NCBI GenBank assembly: GCA_003601875.1
Contig: PIYF01000057.1
Span: 1-5,511 of the forward strand
Direction: 5' to 3'
Source: Candidatus Bathyarchaeota archaeon
Lineage (GTDB): Archaea > Thermoproteota > Bathyarchaeia > Bathyarchaeales > Bathycorpusculaceae
DNA length: 5,511 nucleotides
Numbering within the stretch: the stretch's first letter is position 1; each line of letters starts with the position of its first letter. This document shows positions 1 to 5,434 of the stretch, piece after piece. Made by a program: the position numbers and the translations under genes. The notes under the pieces were generated by a model, which was not told the origin of the DNA, searched no databases, and saw only the letters and a list, made by a program, of their open reading frames with translations.

Positions 1-276
1 ATCGTAAGAAAAACCGTTCAAGACATAGTTCCATGGAGAAATATAGCAAAATACGCTTTTGCAGCTGCAATCATGGGAATTACACTTTATAAGATTCCTC
101 ATCCAACAAGAATCACAACAACCATCGGCGTCACAATAGCTGGTGGAATATTATACGCAGCTGTCCTCCTAATCGTAGACAAGGAAGCTAGAAAGCTGTT
201 AAAAGATATAATCACTGAATTAAGGAAGGAAATCAAAGGATTGTTAGGTTCAGCTGGAAAGAAGATGAAAAAATGA
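1..276 (+). CDS. C-terminal part of a membrane protein, probable polysaccharide flippase (partial)
   Basis: The frame is open from the first base to a TGA at 274-276, giving 91 residues, so the gene starts outside the window and the internal ATG at 73 is not its real start. Two hydrophobic segments are visible, at residues 17-32 (KYAFAAAIMGITLYKI) and 40-59 (ending GGILYAAVLLIV). A basic, amphipathic tail follows, starting DKEARKLLKDI. This pattern of two last helices, a DKE motif and a charged cytoplasmic tail is typical of the C-terminus of Wzx/MATE-like oligosaccharide flippases, which move lipid-linked glycans across the membrane. The stop overlaps the start of the epimerase gene by four bases (ATGA), so the two are probably translationally coupled. 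The flippase call is inferred from this short tail and its glycan-enzyme neighbour; another multi-spanning transporter is possible. Confidence 0.62.
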   Translation: MVRKTVQDIVPWRNIAKYAFAAAIMGITLYKIPHPTRITTTIGVTIAGGILYAAVLLIVDKEARKLLKDIITELRKEIKGLLGSAGKKMKK

Positions 277-1358
277 AAGATGTAATGGTTGTCGTTGGCA
301 CAAGACCTGAAATCATAAAAATGGCTCCAGTTATAAGAGCCTTAGAAAAAGAAGCTATACCATTCACATTCGTCCATTGCGGTCAACATTACGATTATAA
401 TTTATCCCAACAGTTCATCGAAGAGTTAAACCTTCCAAAACCCGACTACAACCATAAATTTAGAGCTTACTCCCAAGGTTTACAGACAGCGAAAATATTA
501 GCATATATGGAGAAAATATTAAAGAAAACTAAACCAAACGTAATTCTAGTTGAGGGAGACACAAACAGCGTTTTAGCATCAGCCCTAGCAGCCGTTAAAC
601 TTGGAATCAAAATTGGACACGTTGAAGCTGGACTGCGAAGTTTCGATTTAAGAATGCCGGAAGAACACAACAGACGCTTAACAGACCATTTATCCACCCA
701 TCTTTTCGCTCCAACAAAAAACGCTGAAAAAAATTTGAGAAACGAAAATGTTTGGGGCAAAATATACGTGACGGGAAACACAGTCATAGACGCTGTAATC
801 CAACATTTACCTATAGCAGAGAAAAAGTCAAAAATTCTTGAAAAAATAAAGTTTGACAAGTTTTTCCTCGCAACAGCCCATAGAGCTGAAAACGTGGATA
901 ATCCTTCAGTTCTAAAAAATTTTATGGAAGCCTTTGCAGAAGCACCCCTACCAGTTGTTTACCCCATGCATCCAAGAACCAGGAAGAGACTTATACAAAA
1001 CAAGCTTTGGCAGAAATATAAGAATTCTAAAAACCTTCAAATCCTACCTCCAATTGGATATTTCGACTTCTTATTACTAATGAAAAAGTGTGAACTCATC
1101 ATAACGGATTCAGGAGGAATACAAGAGGAAGCAACAGCACCTTCAATAAGAAAACACGTCATTGTTATAAGGTTTTCAACGGAAAGACCTGAAGCTGTTC
1201 AAGCAGGATTCGCAAAAGTTGTTGGCACAAATAAAAATTACATACTGAAATCGTTAAAGGAAACTTTAAATGATAAAAAAGAGCTTCCCAAGGTTTCCCC
1301 TTACGGTGATGGAAAAGCCGCTGAAAAAATAGCTGGAACAATTAAAAACGAGATTTAA
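273..1358 (+). CDS. wecB: UDP-N-acetylglucosamine 2-epimerase (non-hydrolysing)
   Basis: This 361-residue enzyme should interconvert UDP-GlcNAc and UDP-ManNAc, feeding ManNAc-type sugars into surface glycans or N-linked protein glycosylation. It is full length for the family and has the two-Rossmann GT-B-like fold signatures. Visible motifs are GTRPEIIK at 9-16, CGQHYD at 36-41, EGDT at 94-97 (D96), HVEAGLRS at 116-123 (E118), MPEEHNR at 128-134 (E131), TAHRAEN at 201-207 (H203), PMHPR at 231-235, ITDSGGIQEE at 277-286 and STERPEA at 302-308. D96, E118, E131 and H203 correspond to the catalytic acidic and histidine residues known from the E. coli enzyme. The ATG at 273 is chosen because it forms an ATGA overlap with the upstream flippase-like gene; Met5 is a weaker alternative. 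Its stop overlaps the opposing PAC2 gene. Family assignment is secure; the pathway is inferred from the neighbour. Confidence 0.95.
   Translation: MKDVMVVVGTRPEIIKMAPVIRALEKEAIPFTFVHCGQHYDYNLSQQFIEELNLPKPDYNHKFRAYSQGLQTAKILAYMEKILKKTKPNVILVEGDTNSVLASALAAVKLGIKIGHVEAGLRSFDLRMPEEHNRRLTDHLSTHLFAPTKNAEKNLRNENVWGKIYVTGNTVIDAVIQHLPIAEKKSKILEKIKFDKFFLATAHRAENVDNPSVLKNFMEAFAEAPLPVVYPMHPRTRKRLIQNKLWQKYKNSKNLQILPPIGYFDFLLLMKKCELIITDSGGIQEEATAPSIRKHVIVIRFSTERPEAVQAGFAKVVGTNKNYILKSLKETLNDKKELPKVSPYGDGKAAEKIAGTIKNEI
1324..1348 (-). terminator. Possible oligo-T terminator for the minus-strand translation operon
   Basis: Just past the minus-strand stop at 1355, the minus strand reads T5 (1348-1344) and then T6 (1329-1324). 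Archaeal RNA polymerase can terminate at oligo-T runs without a hairpin, and there is no other space for a terminator because the opposing genes overlap. The runs lie inside the wecB coding sequence, where they encode Lys-rich codons, so they may be coincidental. Confidence 0.3.
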
Positions 1359-2128
1359 GAAATATAAGTTATTCTTTTATCCCTTTCCTTTTTAATTTCC
1401 TCAGCCTGTAAAACTCTTTTCTCTTCAACCTTTTTAAGCCTGTCAATTATTTTCTCAGCCTTAACAATTTCCTTTTCCAAGTCAGCTAAATCAACTGAAA
1501 AGTTTAACAGTTTAAATAAAACTTCTAAAACGCTTTTTGCAGCTTGCGGATCTGGCAGATATCCACGAGTTTCCCCTAAAAGACATAAAGCTTCAACATT
1601 TTTGAAAGGCGCTAAACCAAGTATTAGTCCGGCTGCTCCTACAATTGGGTTTCCAACGGAGCTTACGTTCGCTCCTGCTTCTAAAGCCATTTTTAAGAGA
1701 TTTTGATTTGTGGCAGCCGCGAAAACCTTTGGTTTGTCTTTAACCTCCATTCTGTAGCCGCCTACCGTTATAATTGTTTTAACATTATATTTTTTTGCAA
1801 ACTCTAGAATTGAATTAGAAACTTCATATTGCCCCTCAATAGTTTGCGCTTGACAATCACCAGTAAAGAACATTAAATCATTTGCTCCACTCTCGTTTTT
1901 CCATGCGTAAAAAACCCCTCTAGGCAATCTGACACTTCCCTTTTTTCCGACTAGAACGTAGTATGGGAAGTGCGGTGAATATAAATATGCAATTTTTTCT
2001 GCTTTAAGCTGTTTTATCAAGTATCGCGTGGTTATCCTGCCAACCAAACCTAAACCTGGAAGACCCTCAATTAATATGGGATTTTTTAATTCAACTCTTT
2101 TAATTTCTTTGATTAATGTTTCTTTCAT
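1355..2128 (-). CDS. PAC2-family protein, archaeal proteasome assembly chaperone (PbaA/PbaB-like)
   Basis: The 257-residue protein belongs to the PAC2 family, whose archaeal members (PbaA, PbaB) bind the 20S proteasome in the cytoplasm. Visible signatures are an N-terminal IEGLPGLGLVG at 20-30, FTGDCQ near 88-93, TVGGY near 122, GAAGLILGL near 164-172 and a GETRGYLPDP stretch near 185-194. The protein ends in a charged, coiled-coil-like helix of about 45 residues. The last residues are ITYIS, so a tyrosine sits third from the end rather than second as in the canonical HbYX proteasome-docking motif. The ATG at 2128 follows the Nop10 stop by one base and has AAAGGA five bases upstream. It is the last gene of the L44e-S27e-aIF2-alpha-Nop10 operon, an arrangement recurrent in archaea. 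Family is certain; which paralogue it is, and proteasome binding, are inferences. Confidence 0.9.
   Translation of the reverse strand: MKETLIKEIKRVELKNPILIEGLPGLGLVGRITTRYLIKQLKAEKIAYLYSPHFPYYVLVGKKGSVRLPRGVFYAWKNESGANDLMFFTGDCQAQTIEGQYEVSNSILEFAKKYNVKTIITVGGYRMEVKDKPKVFAAATNQNLLKMALEAGANVSSVGNPIVGAAGLILGLAPFKNVEALCLLGETRGYLPDPQAAKSVLEVLFKLLNFSVDLADLEKEIVKAEKIIDRLKKVEEKRVLQAEEIKKERDKRITYIS
1369..1398 (+). terminator. Possible T-rich terminator for the flippase-wecB unit
   Basis: Downstream of the wecB stop the plus strand is pyrimidine-rich, with a TTTTT run at 1389-1393 and shorter T runs on both sides. This would suit hairpin-independent archaeal termination. It lies in the antisense of the PAC2 gene's Lys-rich C-terminal coding region, so base composition alone could produce it. 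Confidence 0.28.
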
Positions 2129-2129
2129 T

Positions 2130-2294
2130 TTAATCCTTTCTTTTCCAAGCCATCCTATATTTTAAGTATTTATCATCTGGAGAAAATTTTGGCGGATGAG
2201 GTATGCAAACTTTTCCACCGCAAACAGGACACTTATCTTTACTTAATGTGTATCTTCCACATTTTGTACATTTCCTTAGAAGCCACACCATCAT
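2130..2294 (-). CDS. nop10: Nop10, H/ACA ribonucleoprotein subunit
   Basis: Reading the minus strand between aIF2-alpha and the PAC2 gene gives a 53-54 residue protein ending at a TAA at 2130-2132. Nop10 is a core protein of archaeal H/ACA RNPs, which use guide RNAs with Cbf5, Gar1 and L7Ae to make pseudouridine in rRNA. The sequence begins (M)MVWLLRKC and has a zinc ribbon CTKCGRYTL...CPVCG (Cys8, 11, 21 and 24 counted from MVW). The family tail follows: PPKFSPDDKYLKYR and a basic end. Length is normal for the family. Two adjacent ATGs are possible: 2294 gives an ATGA overlap with the aIF2-alpha stop, and 2291 gives a one-base overlap; I use the first without strong preference. Its place between aIF2-alpha and the PAC2 gene is a familiar archaeal order. 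Confidence 0.95.
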   Translation of the reverse strand: MMVWLLRKCTKCGRYTLSKDKCPVCGGKVCIPHPPKFSPDDKYLKYRMAWKRKD

Positions 2295-3085
2295 CTAACC
2301 CTTCGGAAGTTTCCCTCTCCACCAGCCTTCTTAATGTTTGAAACTACATTTTCAGCTATATTATGTAAAACTTTTTCAGCGATTTTATAGTTTTCAGCTG
2401 AAACTTCAACACAATACTTAGGTGCTGAAACAACATAAAACCGTATAGCTACATCTTTAGGTTTTTCAGATTTCTCCGCCTTAAGAAAAGCTTCCTTAAT
2501 TAGGTTTACACCGTTTGGTTTCATACAACGCAGCTCAACAATTCCCTTAACTTTAACATATGGTAAACGTATTCTTTCCTTTGCAACCTCAGCGAGGGCA
2601 ACAGCTATTTCTTTCGGTACACCTATCTTAGTGAATGCTTCCGCACCTTCCTTTGCTGCCTTTTCAAGTCCACCGTACAATCCATATTCCTTGTCGATAA
2701 GAGAACCTGCCTTTTTATAGATTTCATCCATGGATAAACCTAATTTTTCAGCTACACTTCTCAAAAGAGCTTCAGCTTTCCGCTCTCTTTTCCACATCAT
2801 TCGCTTTTCTATGCGTTCTCTCTTTGTAACCCTTCTAAGGGAAAGATCTATGTGGCCCTTTTCCTCATCAACCCTTAAAACCTTCAAAATGACCTTTTGT
2901 CCTTCCCTAACAAAATTACGGATGTTTCTAATCCATGATGAGGAGATTTCGGAAATGTGTAGAAGACCTTCTTTGTCATATTCATCTAGCCAAACGTACG
3001 CACCGTAATCTGTAACCTTTTTCACAGTTGCTATGACTAAATCTCCGACTTCAGGCCATTCGCTTTTAACAGCCATTATATTCAT
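2291..3085 (-). CDS. eif2a: Translation initiation factor aIF2, alpha subunit
   Basis: The 264-residue protein is the alpha subunit of the aIF2 heterotrimer that brings Met-tRNAi to the small ribosomal subunit as a GTP complex. Residues 11-86 form an S1 OB-fold domain (PEVGDLV, TDYGAYVWL, EGLLHISEIS, GHIDLSLRRV). A basic, helical middle region follows to about 170, and then the C-terminal alpha/beta domain that contacts aIF2-gamma. Ser48 in HISEIS aligns by motif with the regulatory serine of eukaryotic eIF2-alpha. Full length for the family. The gene starts three bases after the S27e stop. A second in-frame ATG at 3076 (protein MAVKSEWPEV...) has a GAGATGA element five bases upstream that partly resembles GAGGTGA, so a start three codons later is equally plausible. 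It overlaps nop10 at its 3' end. Confidence 0.97.
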   Translation of the reverse strand: MNIMAVKSEWPEVGDLVIATVKKVTDYGAYVWLDEYDKEGLLHISEISSSWIRNIRNFVREGQKVILKVLRVDEEKGHIDLSLRRVTKRERIEKRMMWKRERKAEALLRSVAEKLGLSMDEIYKKAGSLIDKEYGLYGGLEKAAKEGAEAFTKIGVPKEIAVALAEVAKERIRLPYVKVKGIVELRCMKPNGVNLIKEAFLKAEKSEKPKDVAIRFYVVSAPKYCVEVSAENYKIAEKVLHNIAENVVSNIKKAGGEGNFRRVR

Positions 3086-3088
3086 CTC

Positions 3089-3286
3089 TTAATCGAGGAC
3101 TGAAACTATTTCACCCTTTATTATTGCTTTCCCACCGGAGGGCTCAGCTAATTCTGCTCCACAAACCTTGCATTTAACCTTGTTTACGGCGTGACTGAAA
3201 ATTATCTGTTCATTCCCGCATTTTGGACATTTAACCCTTAAAAACTTGCTTTTCGGTCTTGGAATAAGTTTTTCCCATTCACTCAT
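3089..3286 (-). CDS. rps27e: 30S ribosomal protein S27e
   Basis: This 65-residue protein is the archaeal/eukaryotic-type small-subunit protein S27e. It has a C4 zinc ribbon at Cys20, Cys23, Cys39 and Cys42 ([14 protein letters not shown] and [10 protein letters not shown]), followed by the typical [12 protein letters not shown] tail. Length and motif spacing match archaeal members. The ATG at 3286 is supported by an excellent GGAGG six bases upstream, placed right after the L44e stop. It sits in the ribosomal operon between L44e (12-base gap) and aIF2-alpha (3-base gap), the usual archaeal order. Confidence 0.97.
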   Translation of the reverse strand: MSEWEKLIPRPKSKFLRVKCPKCGNEQIIFSHAVNKVKCKVCGAELAEPSGGKAIIKGEIVSVLD

Positions 3287-3292
3287 ATAGGT

Positions 3293-3297
3293 CCTCC
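3293..3297 (-). promoter_or_regulatory. Strong Shine-Dalgarno site of rps27e
   Basis: The minus strand reads AAAGGAGGACCTAT just before the S27e ATG, with GGAGG six bases from the start. It begins directly after the L44e stop codon, so S27e can be initiated independently on the polycistronic mRNA. Confidence 0.85.
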
Positions 3298-3298
3298 T

Positions 3299-3574
3299 TT
3301 AAGTGATTGTTAATTTTCTAAGCCTTATACCTTCAACATGTCTAGTATAACCGCAAACTTTACATTTAAGCTTCAAAGTTTGCTTTTTAGTTGTTTTAGC
3401 AAATTCCCTTTGAAGGGGATATTTCTGCCCTCCATAACCTTTCTTTTCACGTCTGTGATGACGTTCACCCTTAGCGAGGGCTCTACGTTTTCCAGCCTTG
3501 TAAAGGGTAACTGTGTGAACTTGATGTTTTCTACATTTTGGACAGTAAGTTCTTATCTCTTTTGGAACATTCAC
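3299..3574 (-). CDS. rpl44e: 50S ribosomal protein L44e
   Basis: This large-subunit protein of archaea and eukaryotes lies at the ribosomal E site. The proposed 91-residue product begins MNVPKEIRTYCPKC. It has a split C4 zinc site (Cys11, Cys14, Cys71, Cys74) and the basic GYGGQKYP loop at 46-53 between the halves. I choose a GTG start at 3574. It has CGTGAT four bases upstream, which closely matches the 16S anti-SD partner GGTGAT; it gives the family's usual N-terminus; and the TATA box at 3613-3622 predicts transcription starting near 3590. The longer frame starting with ATG at 3604 (101 residues) would add ten residues, MFYGKLVVIQ, and its start codon would lie upstream of the predicted transcript. 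First gene of the five-gene translation operon. Family is certain; the start is well supported but inferred. Confidence 0.95.
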   Translation of the reverse strand: MNVPKEIRTYCPKCRKHQVHTVTLYKAGKRRALAKGERHHRREKKGYGGQKYPLQREFAKTTKKQTLKLKCKVCGYTRHVEGIRLRKLTIT

Positions 3575-3578
3575 TTGT

Positions 3579-3583
3579 ATCAC
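3579..3583 (-). promoter_or_regulatory. Ribosome binding site deciding the rpl44e start
   Basis: GTGAT on the minus strand, four bases before the GTG at 3574, pairs with the AUCAC end of archaeal 16S rRNA. Its position supports the GTG start over the upstream ATG. Confidence 0.5.
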
Positions 3584-3612
3584 GACCAGCTTGCCATAAA
3601 ACATGCATTATC

Positions 3613-3625
3613 CTTTATATTTTTT
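3613..3625 (-). promoter_or_regulatory. TATA/BRE promoter of the L44e translation operon
   Basis: The minus strand reads CGAAAAAATATAAAGG here: an A-rich BRE-like stretch followed by AATATAAAG. Archaeal TATA boxes lie about 26-27 bases before the transcription start, which puts the start near 3590, about 16 bases before the GTG of L44e. It sits within the 79-base region after the nitrilase-family gene. Confidence 0.6.
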
Positions 3626-3653
3626 CGCTAGTTTATTTGAACATTTGTGTAAG

Positions 3654-4487
3654 TTAAATGTTTTCTGCAGCCTCTTTAAGTTTGCCGAAGAGTTCTGGAC
3701 GTAAATCCTTTAAGATTGGAACAAAAGTTTCTATCGGTTTTATATCTGAATAGTTTACTTCACCTATCACTGTGTCTTCCACATCATATTTTGCCTTAAC
3801 AAGAATTTTACCGTTTGGCCCTATAAGTCTGCTTCCTCCCCAAAATTGTAACCCTTCCTCTACTCCTACAAGGTTAACATAAGCGAAGAAAACTGTGTTT
3901 TCAACCGCTCTAGCTGCCGTTAATATCTCAAAGAAAGCTTTACGGACGGCTGGTGAAGCTGATATACAGACTATTAATTGGGCACCTTTCAGTCTTGCTA
4001 ATCGACTGACCTCCGGAAAGAAAACATCATAACAGACGATTAAACCTATTTTTCCAAGGTCTGTATCAAAAACAGCTGGCTGATAGCCAGGTCTGAAATA
4101 TCTCTTCTCTTCGAAAACGCTGTGAGTTGGAAGATACATTTTCCTATATTTCCCAATGTAACCTTGAGGACCAATGAGGACGGCTGTATTATAGACTGTT
4201 GCTTGGGTTTTCTCGCTGAGTTCAGGCATCCCAAATATTATGTGAATATCGTTTTCTTCTGCTATTTTTCCCATAAGGTTTGTTGACGGCCCTGGAACTG
4301 GTTCAGCTAATTCATAAATACGGTCTCTTAAAACGTAGCCTGTTAGTGAAAGTTCGGGAAAAATAATTAGTTCTGCATTTTGTTTTTTCGCTTCTTTTAC
4401 TTTTTCCTCCATTTTTTTAATGTTAAATTCTTTTTCTCCTCTTTTACACTTTATCTGTGAAAGAGCTATTCTGAATTTTTCTTTCAT
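3654..4487 (-). CDS. Carbon-nitrogen hydrolase, probable glutaminase partner of NAD synthetase
   Basis: The 277-residue protein has the nitrilase-superfamily fold with the catalytic triad Glu45 (FPELSLTGY), Lys116 (KYRKMYLP) and Cys152 (VCYDVFFPE), plus the conserved Glu126-Glu127. Several stretches resemble the glutaminase domain of glutamine-dependent NAD synthetases rather than a generic amidase: LPTHSVFEEKRYFRPG at 119-134 (compare LPNYGVFDEKRYF), SASP at 176-179, RAVEN at 193-197, VNLVG at 204-208, and a GGS at 217-219 shortly after EGLQF. It lies 13 bases downstream of nadE, with GGAGG before its ATG. The inferred role is to hydrolyse glutamine and pass ammonia to NadE. CYD instead of the CED usual in those synthetases argues for some caution; omega-amidase or another amidase is the alternative. 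The family is certain, the substrate is inferred. Confidence 0.93.
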   Translation of the reverse strand: MKEKFRIALSQIKCKRGEKEFNIKKMEEKVKEAKKQNAELIIFPELSLTGYVLRDRIYELAEPVPGPSTNLMGKIAEENDIHIIFGMPELSEKTQATVYNTAVLIGPQGYIGKYRKMYLPTHSVFEEKRYFRPGYQPAVFDTDLGKIGLIVCYDVFFPEVSRLARLKGAQLIVCISASPAVRKAFFEILTAARAVENTVFFAYVNLVGVEEGLQFWGGSRLIGPNGKILVKAKYDVEDTVIGEVNYSDIKPIETFVPILKDLRPELFGKLKEAAENI

Positions 4488-4494
4488 TTAAATG

Positions 4495-4499
4495 CCTCC
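4495..4499 (-). promoter_or_regulatory. Strong Shine-Dalgarno site of the nitrilase-family gene
   Basis: The minus strand reads TGGAGGCATTTAAATG between the nadE stop and the ATG at 4487, placing GGAGG seven bases from the start. It lies entirely in the 13-base gap and would allow efficient independent initiation of the second gene. Confidence 0.8.
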
Positions 4500-4500
4500 A

Positions 4501-5349
4501 TCAAATTTTATGCGGATCACGGGGCAGTCTGAAGTCTTTTCCAATAGTTCTATATCCAAGTTTCACCGTTAATAATACACGTCTCTTATGTTCAGAAAGG
4601 AGCCATCTCTGCTTTACTTTTTCCACTAATTCTTTGTTTATGTTTAACTGTTCAGCTATTTCCTCCGTTTTCATGAAATGTTCTAATCCGTAAAGGATCA
4701 AATCTAAGATTTCATATTTTAGTCCCAATTCCTTTTCGGCAAGTTGTCCTGGCCAAAGATTTGGTGATGGTGGTTTATCAACTATTTCTTTCGGAATTCC
4801 TATATGACTGGCTAGTTTTCGCACTTGAGTTTTATATAAGTCCATTAGGGGTGATATATCTGCAGCTACATCACCCCATTTCGTGAAGTATCCCATCATC
4901 GTTTCAGATTTATCTGAACTTCCGCAGACTAACATGTTAAGTCTGTTTGCGTAATAATAAATGTATATCATTCTTGTTCGAGCCTTTATGTTTCCCTTAG
5001 CAATTTTATCTTTCACATCAAAAATTGGTATGGACTTGTAAAAATTTTCTAAAGTCTTCGTAATGTCTATTAATTGCGTCTTGAAACTGAATTTTTCAGC
5101 AACTTTTCTAGCGTGTTCCATGTCTCTTTTGTTACATGTCTCTTTTTCAGGAAGCAGTAAACCGAGAACTTTGTCTCCCCCTAAAGCTAACGCTGAGATT
5201 GCTGCTGTTGTGCAGCTGTCAATTCCACCTGATAAACCTAAAACCACTCCTTCTGCTCCTGTCTTTTCAACATAGTCTCTTATGAAATTTTTAATTCTAT
5301 CTTCAACATTTCGCCAGTTCATTTCAAGAACTGCTGGTGTCAGCTTCAA
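4501..5349 (-). CDS. nadE: NAD synthetase, stand-alone synthetase domain
   Basis: This 282-residue enzyme adenylates nicotinate adenine dinucleotide with ATP and amidates it to NAD+, the last step of NAD synthesis. Motifs in order are the ATP-pyrophosphatase loop LSGGIDS at 39-45, GNIKARTRM at 119-127, CGSSDKSE at 142-149, GYFTKWGD at 153-160, LYKTQVRKLA at 171-180, KPPSPNLWPGQ at 192-202 and SEHKRR at 252-257. No glutaminase domain is fused; the length is that of ammonia-dependent enzymes, but a glutaminase-like gene follows directly. The start is a TTG at 5349: a stop lies two codons upstream, GGGGTGA precedes it, and the N-terminal KLTPAVLEMNW looks like ordinary family sequence. The first in-frame ATG, at 5322, has no good ribosome site. 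First gene of its operon, divergent from the Elf1-like gene. Confidence 0.96.
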   Translation of the reverse strand: MKLTPAVLEMNWRNVEDRIKNFIRDYVEKTGAEGVVLGLSGGIDSCTTAAISALALGGDKVLGLLLPEKETCNKRDMEHARKVAEKFSFKTQLIDITKTLENFYKSIPIFDVKDKIAKGNIKARTRMIYIYYYANRLNMLVCGSSDKSETMMGYFTKWGDVAADISPLMDLYKTQVRKLASHIGIPKEIVDKPPSPNLWPGQLAEKELGLKYEILDLILYGLEHFMKTEEIAEQLNINKELVEKVKQRWLLSEHKRRVLLTVKLGYRTIGKDFRLPRDPHKI

Positions 5350-5352
5350 GTT

Positions 5353-5359
5353 TCACCCC
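5353..5359 (-). promoter_or_regulatory. Ribosome binding site supporting the TTG start of nadE
   Basis: GGGGTGA on the minus strand lies three bases before the TTG at 5349. It resembles the archaeal GGAGGTGA consensus with slightly short spacing, and it is the only good site near either candidate start. Confidence 0.55.
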
Positions 5360-5381
5360 TTTTAACTTGTAATGTAGTAAA

Positions 5382-5390
5382 ATATTTAAG
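5382..5390 (-). promoter_or_regulatory. TATA box of the nadE operon
   Basis: The minus strand reads CTTAAATAT, close to the archaeal TTTAAATA consensus. It predicts a transcript start near 5359, giving a leader of only about ten bases that begins at the GGGGTGA ribosome site. Confidence 0.55.
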
Positions 5391-5434
5391 GAAAGTGTAT
5401 ATTCTACTCACGTTTCAAATGCCTTAAGGGACAA

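Noticed and set aside
73..276. A 67-residue stand-alone membrane protein starting at ATG 73
   Set aside because: The same frame is open back to base 1 and reads as sensible protein there, so this is the end of a longer gene, not a small gene.
467..859. 130-codon open frame on the minus strand inside wecB
   Set aside because: It is fully antisense to a well-conserved enzyme, Phe/Ser/Lys-rich, with no recognisable motif and no ribosome site evidence.
2730..3008. 92-codon plus-strand open frame inside the aIF2-alpha gene
   Set aside because: Antisense shadow of the conserved S1 domain region; no family features.
3338..3631. 97-codon plus-strand open frame over L44e
   Set aside because: Shadow of L44e and its promoter; the hydrophobic, Phe/Ser-rich translation reflects the complement of Lys-rich codons.
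4046..4234. 62-codon minus-strand frame inside the nitrilase-family gene
   Set aside because: It is an alternative frame of a gene whose catalytic motifs are intact in the main frame, so it is neither a frameshift nor a separate gene.
5063..5275. 70-codon plus-strand open frame inside nadE
   Set aside because: Antisense to the P-loop region of nadE, with no supporting signal.
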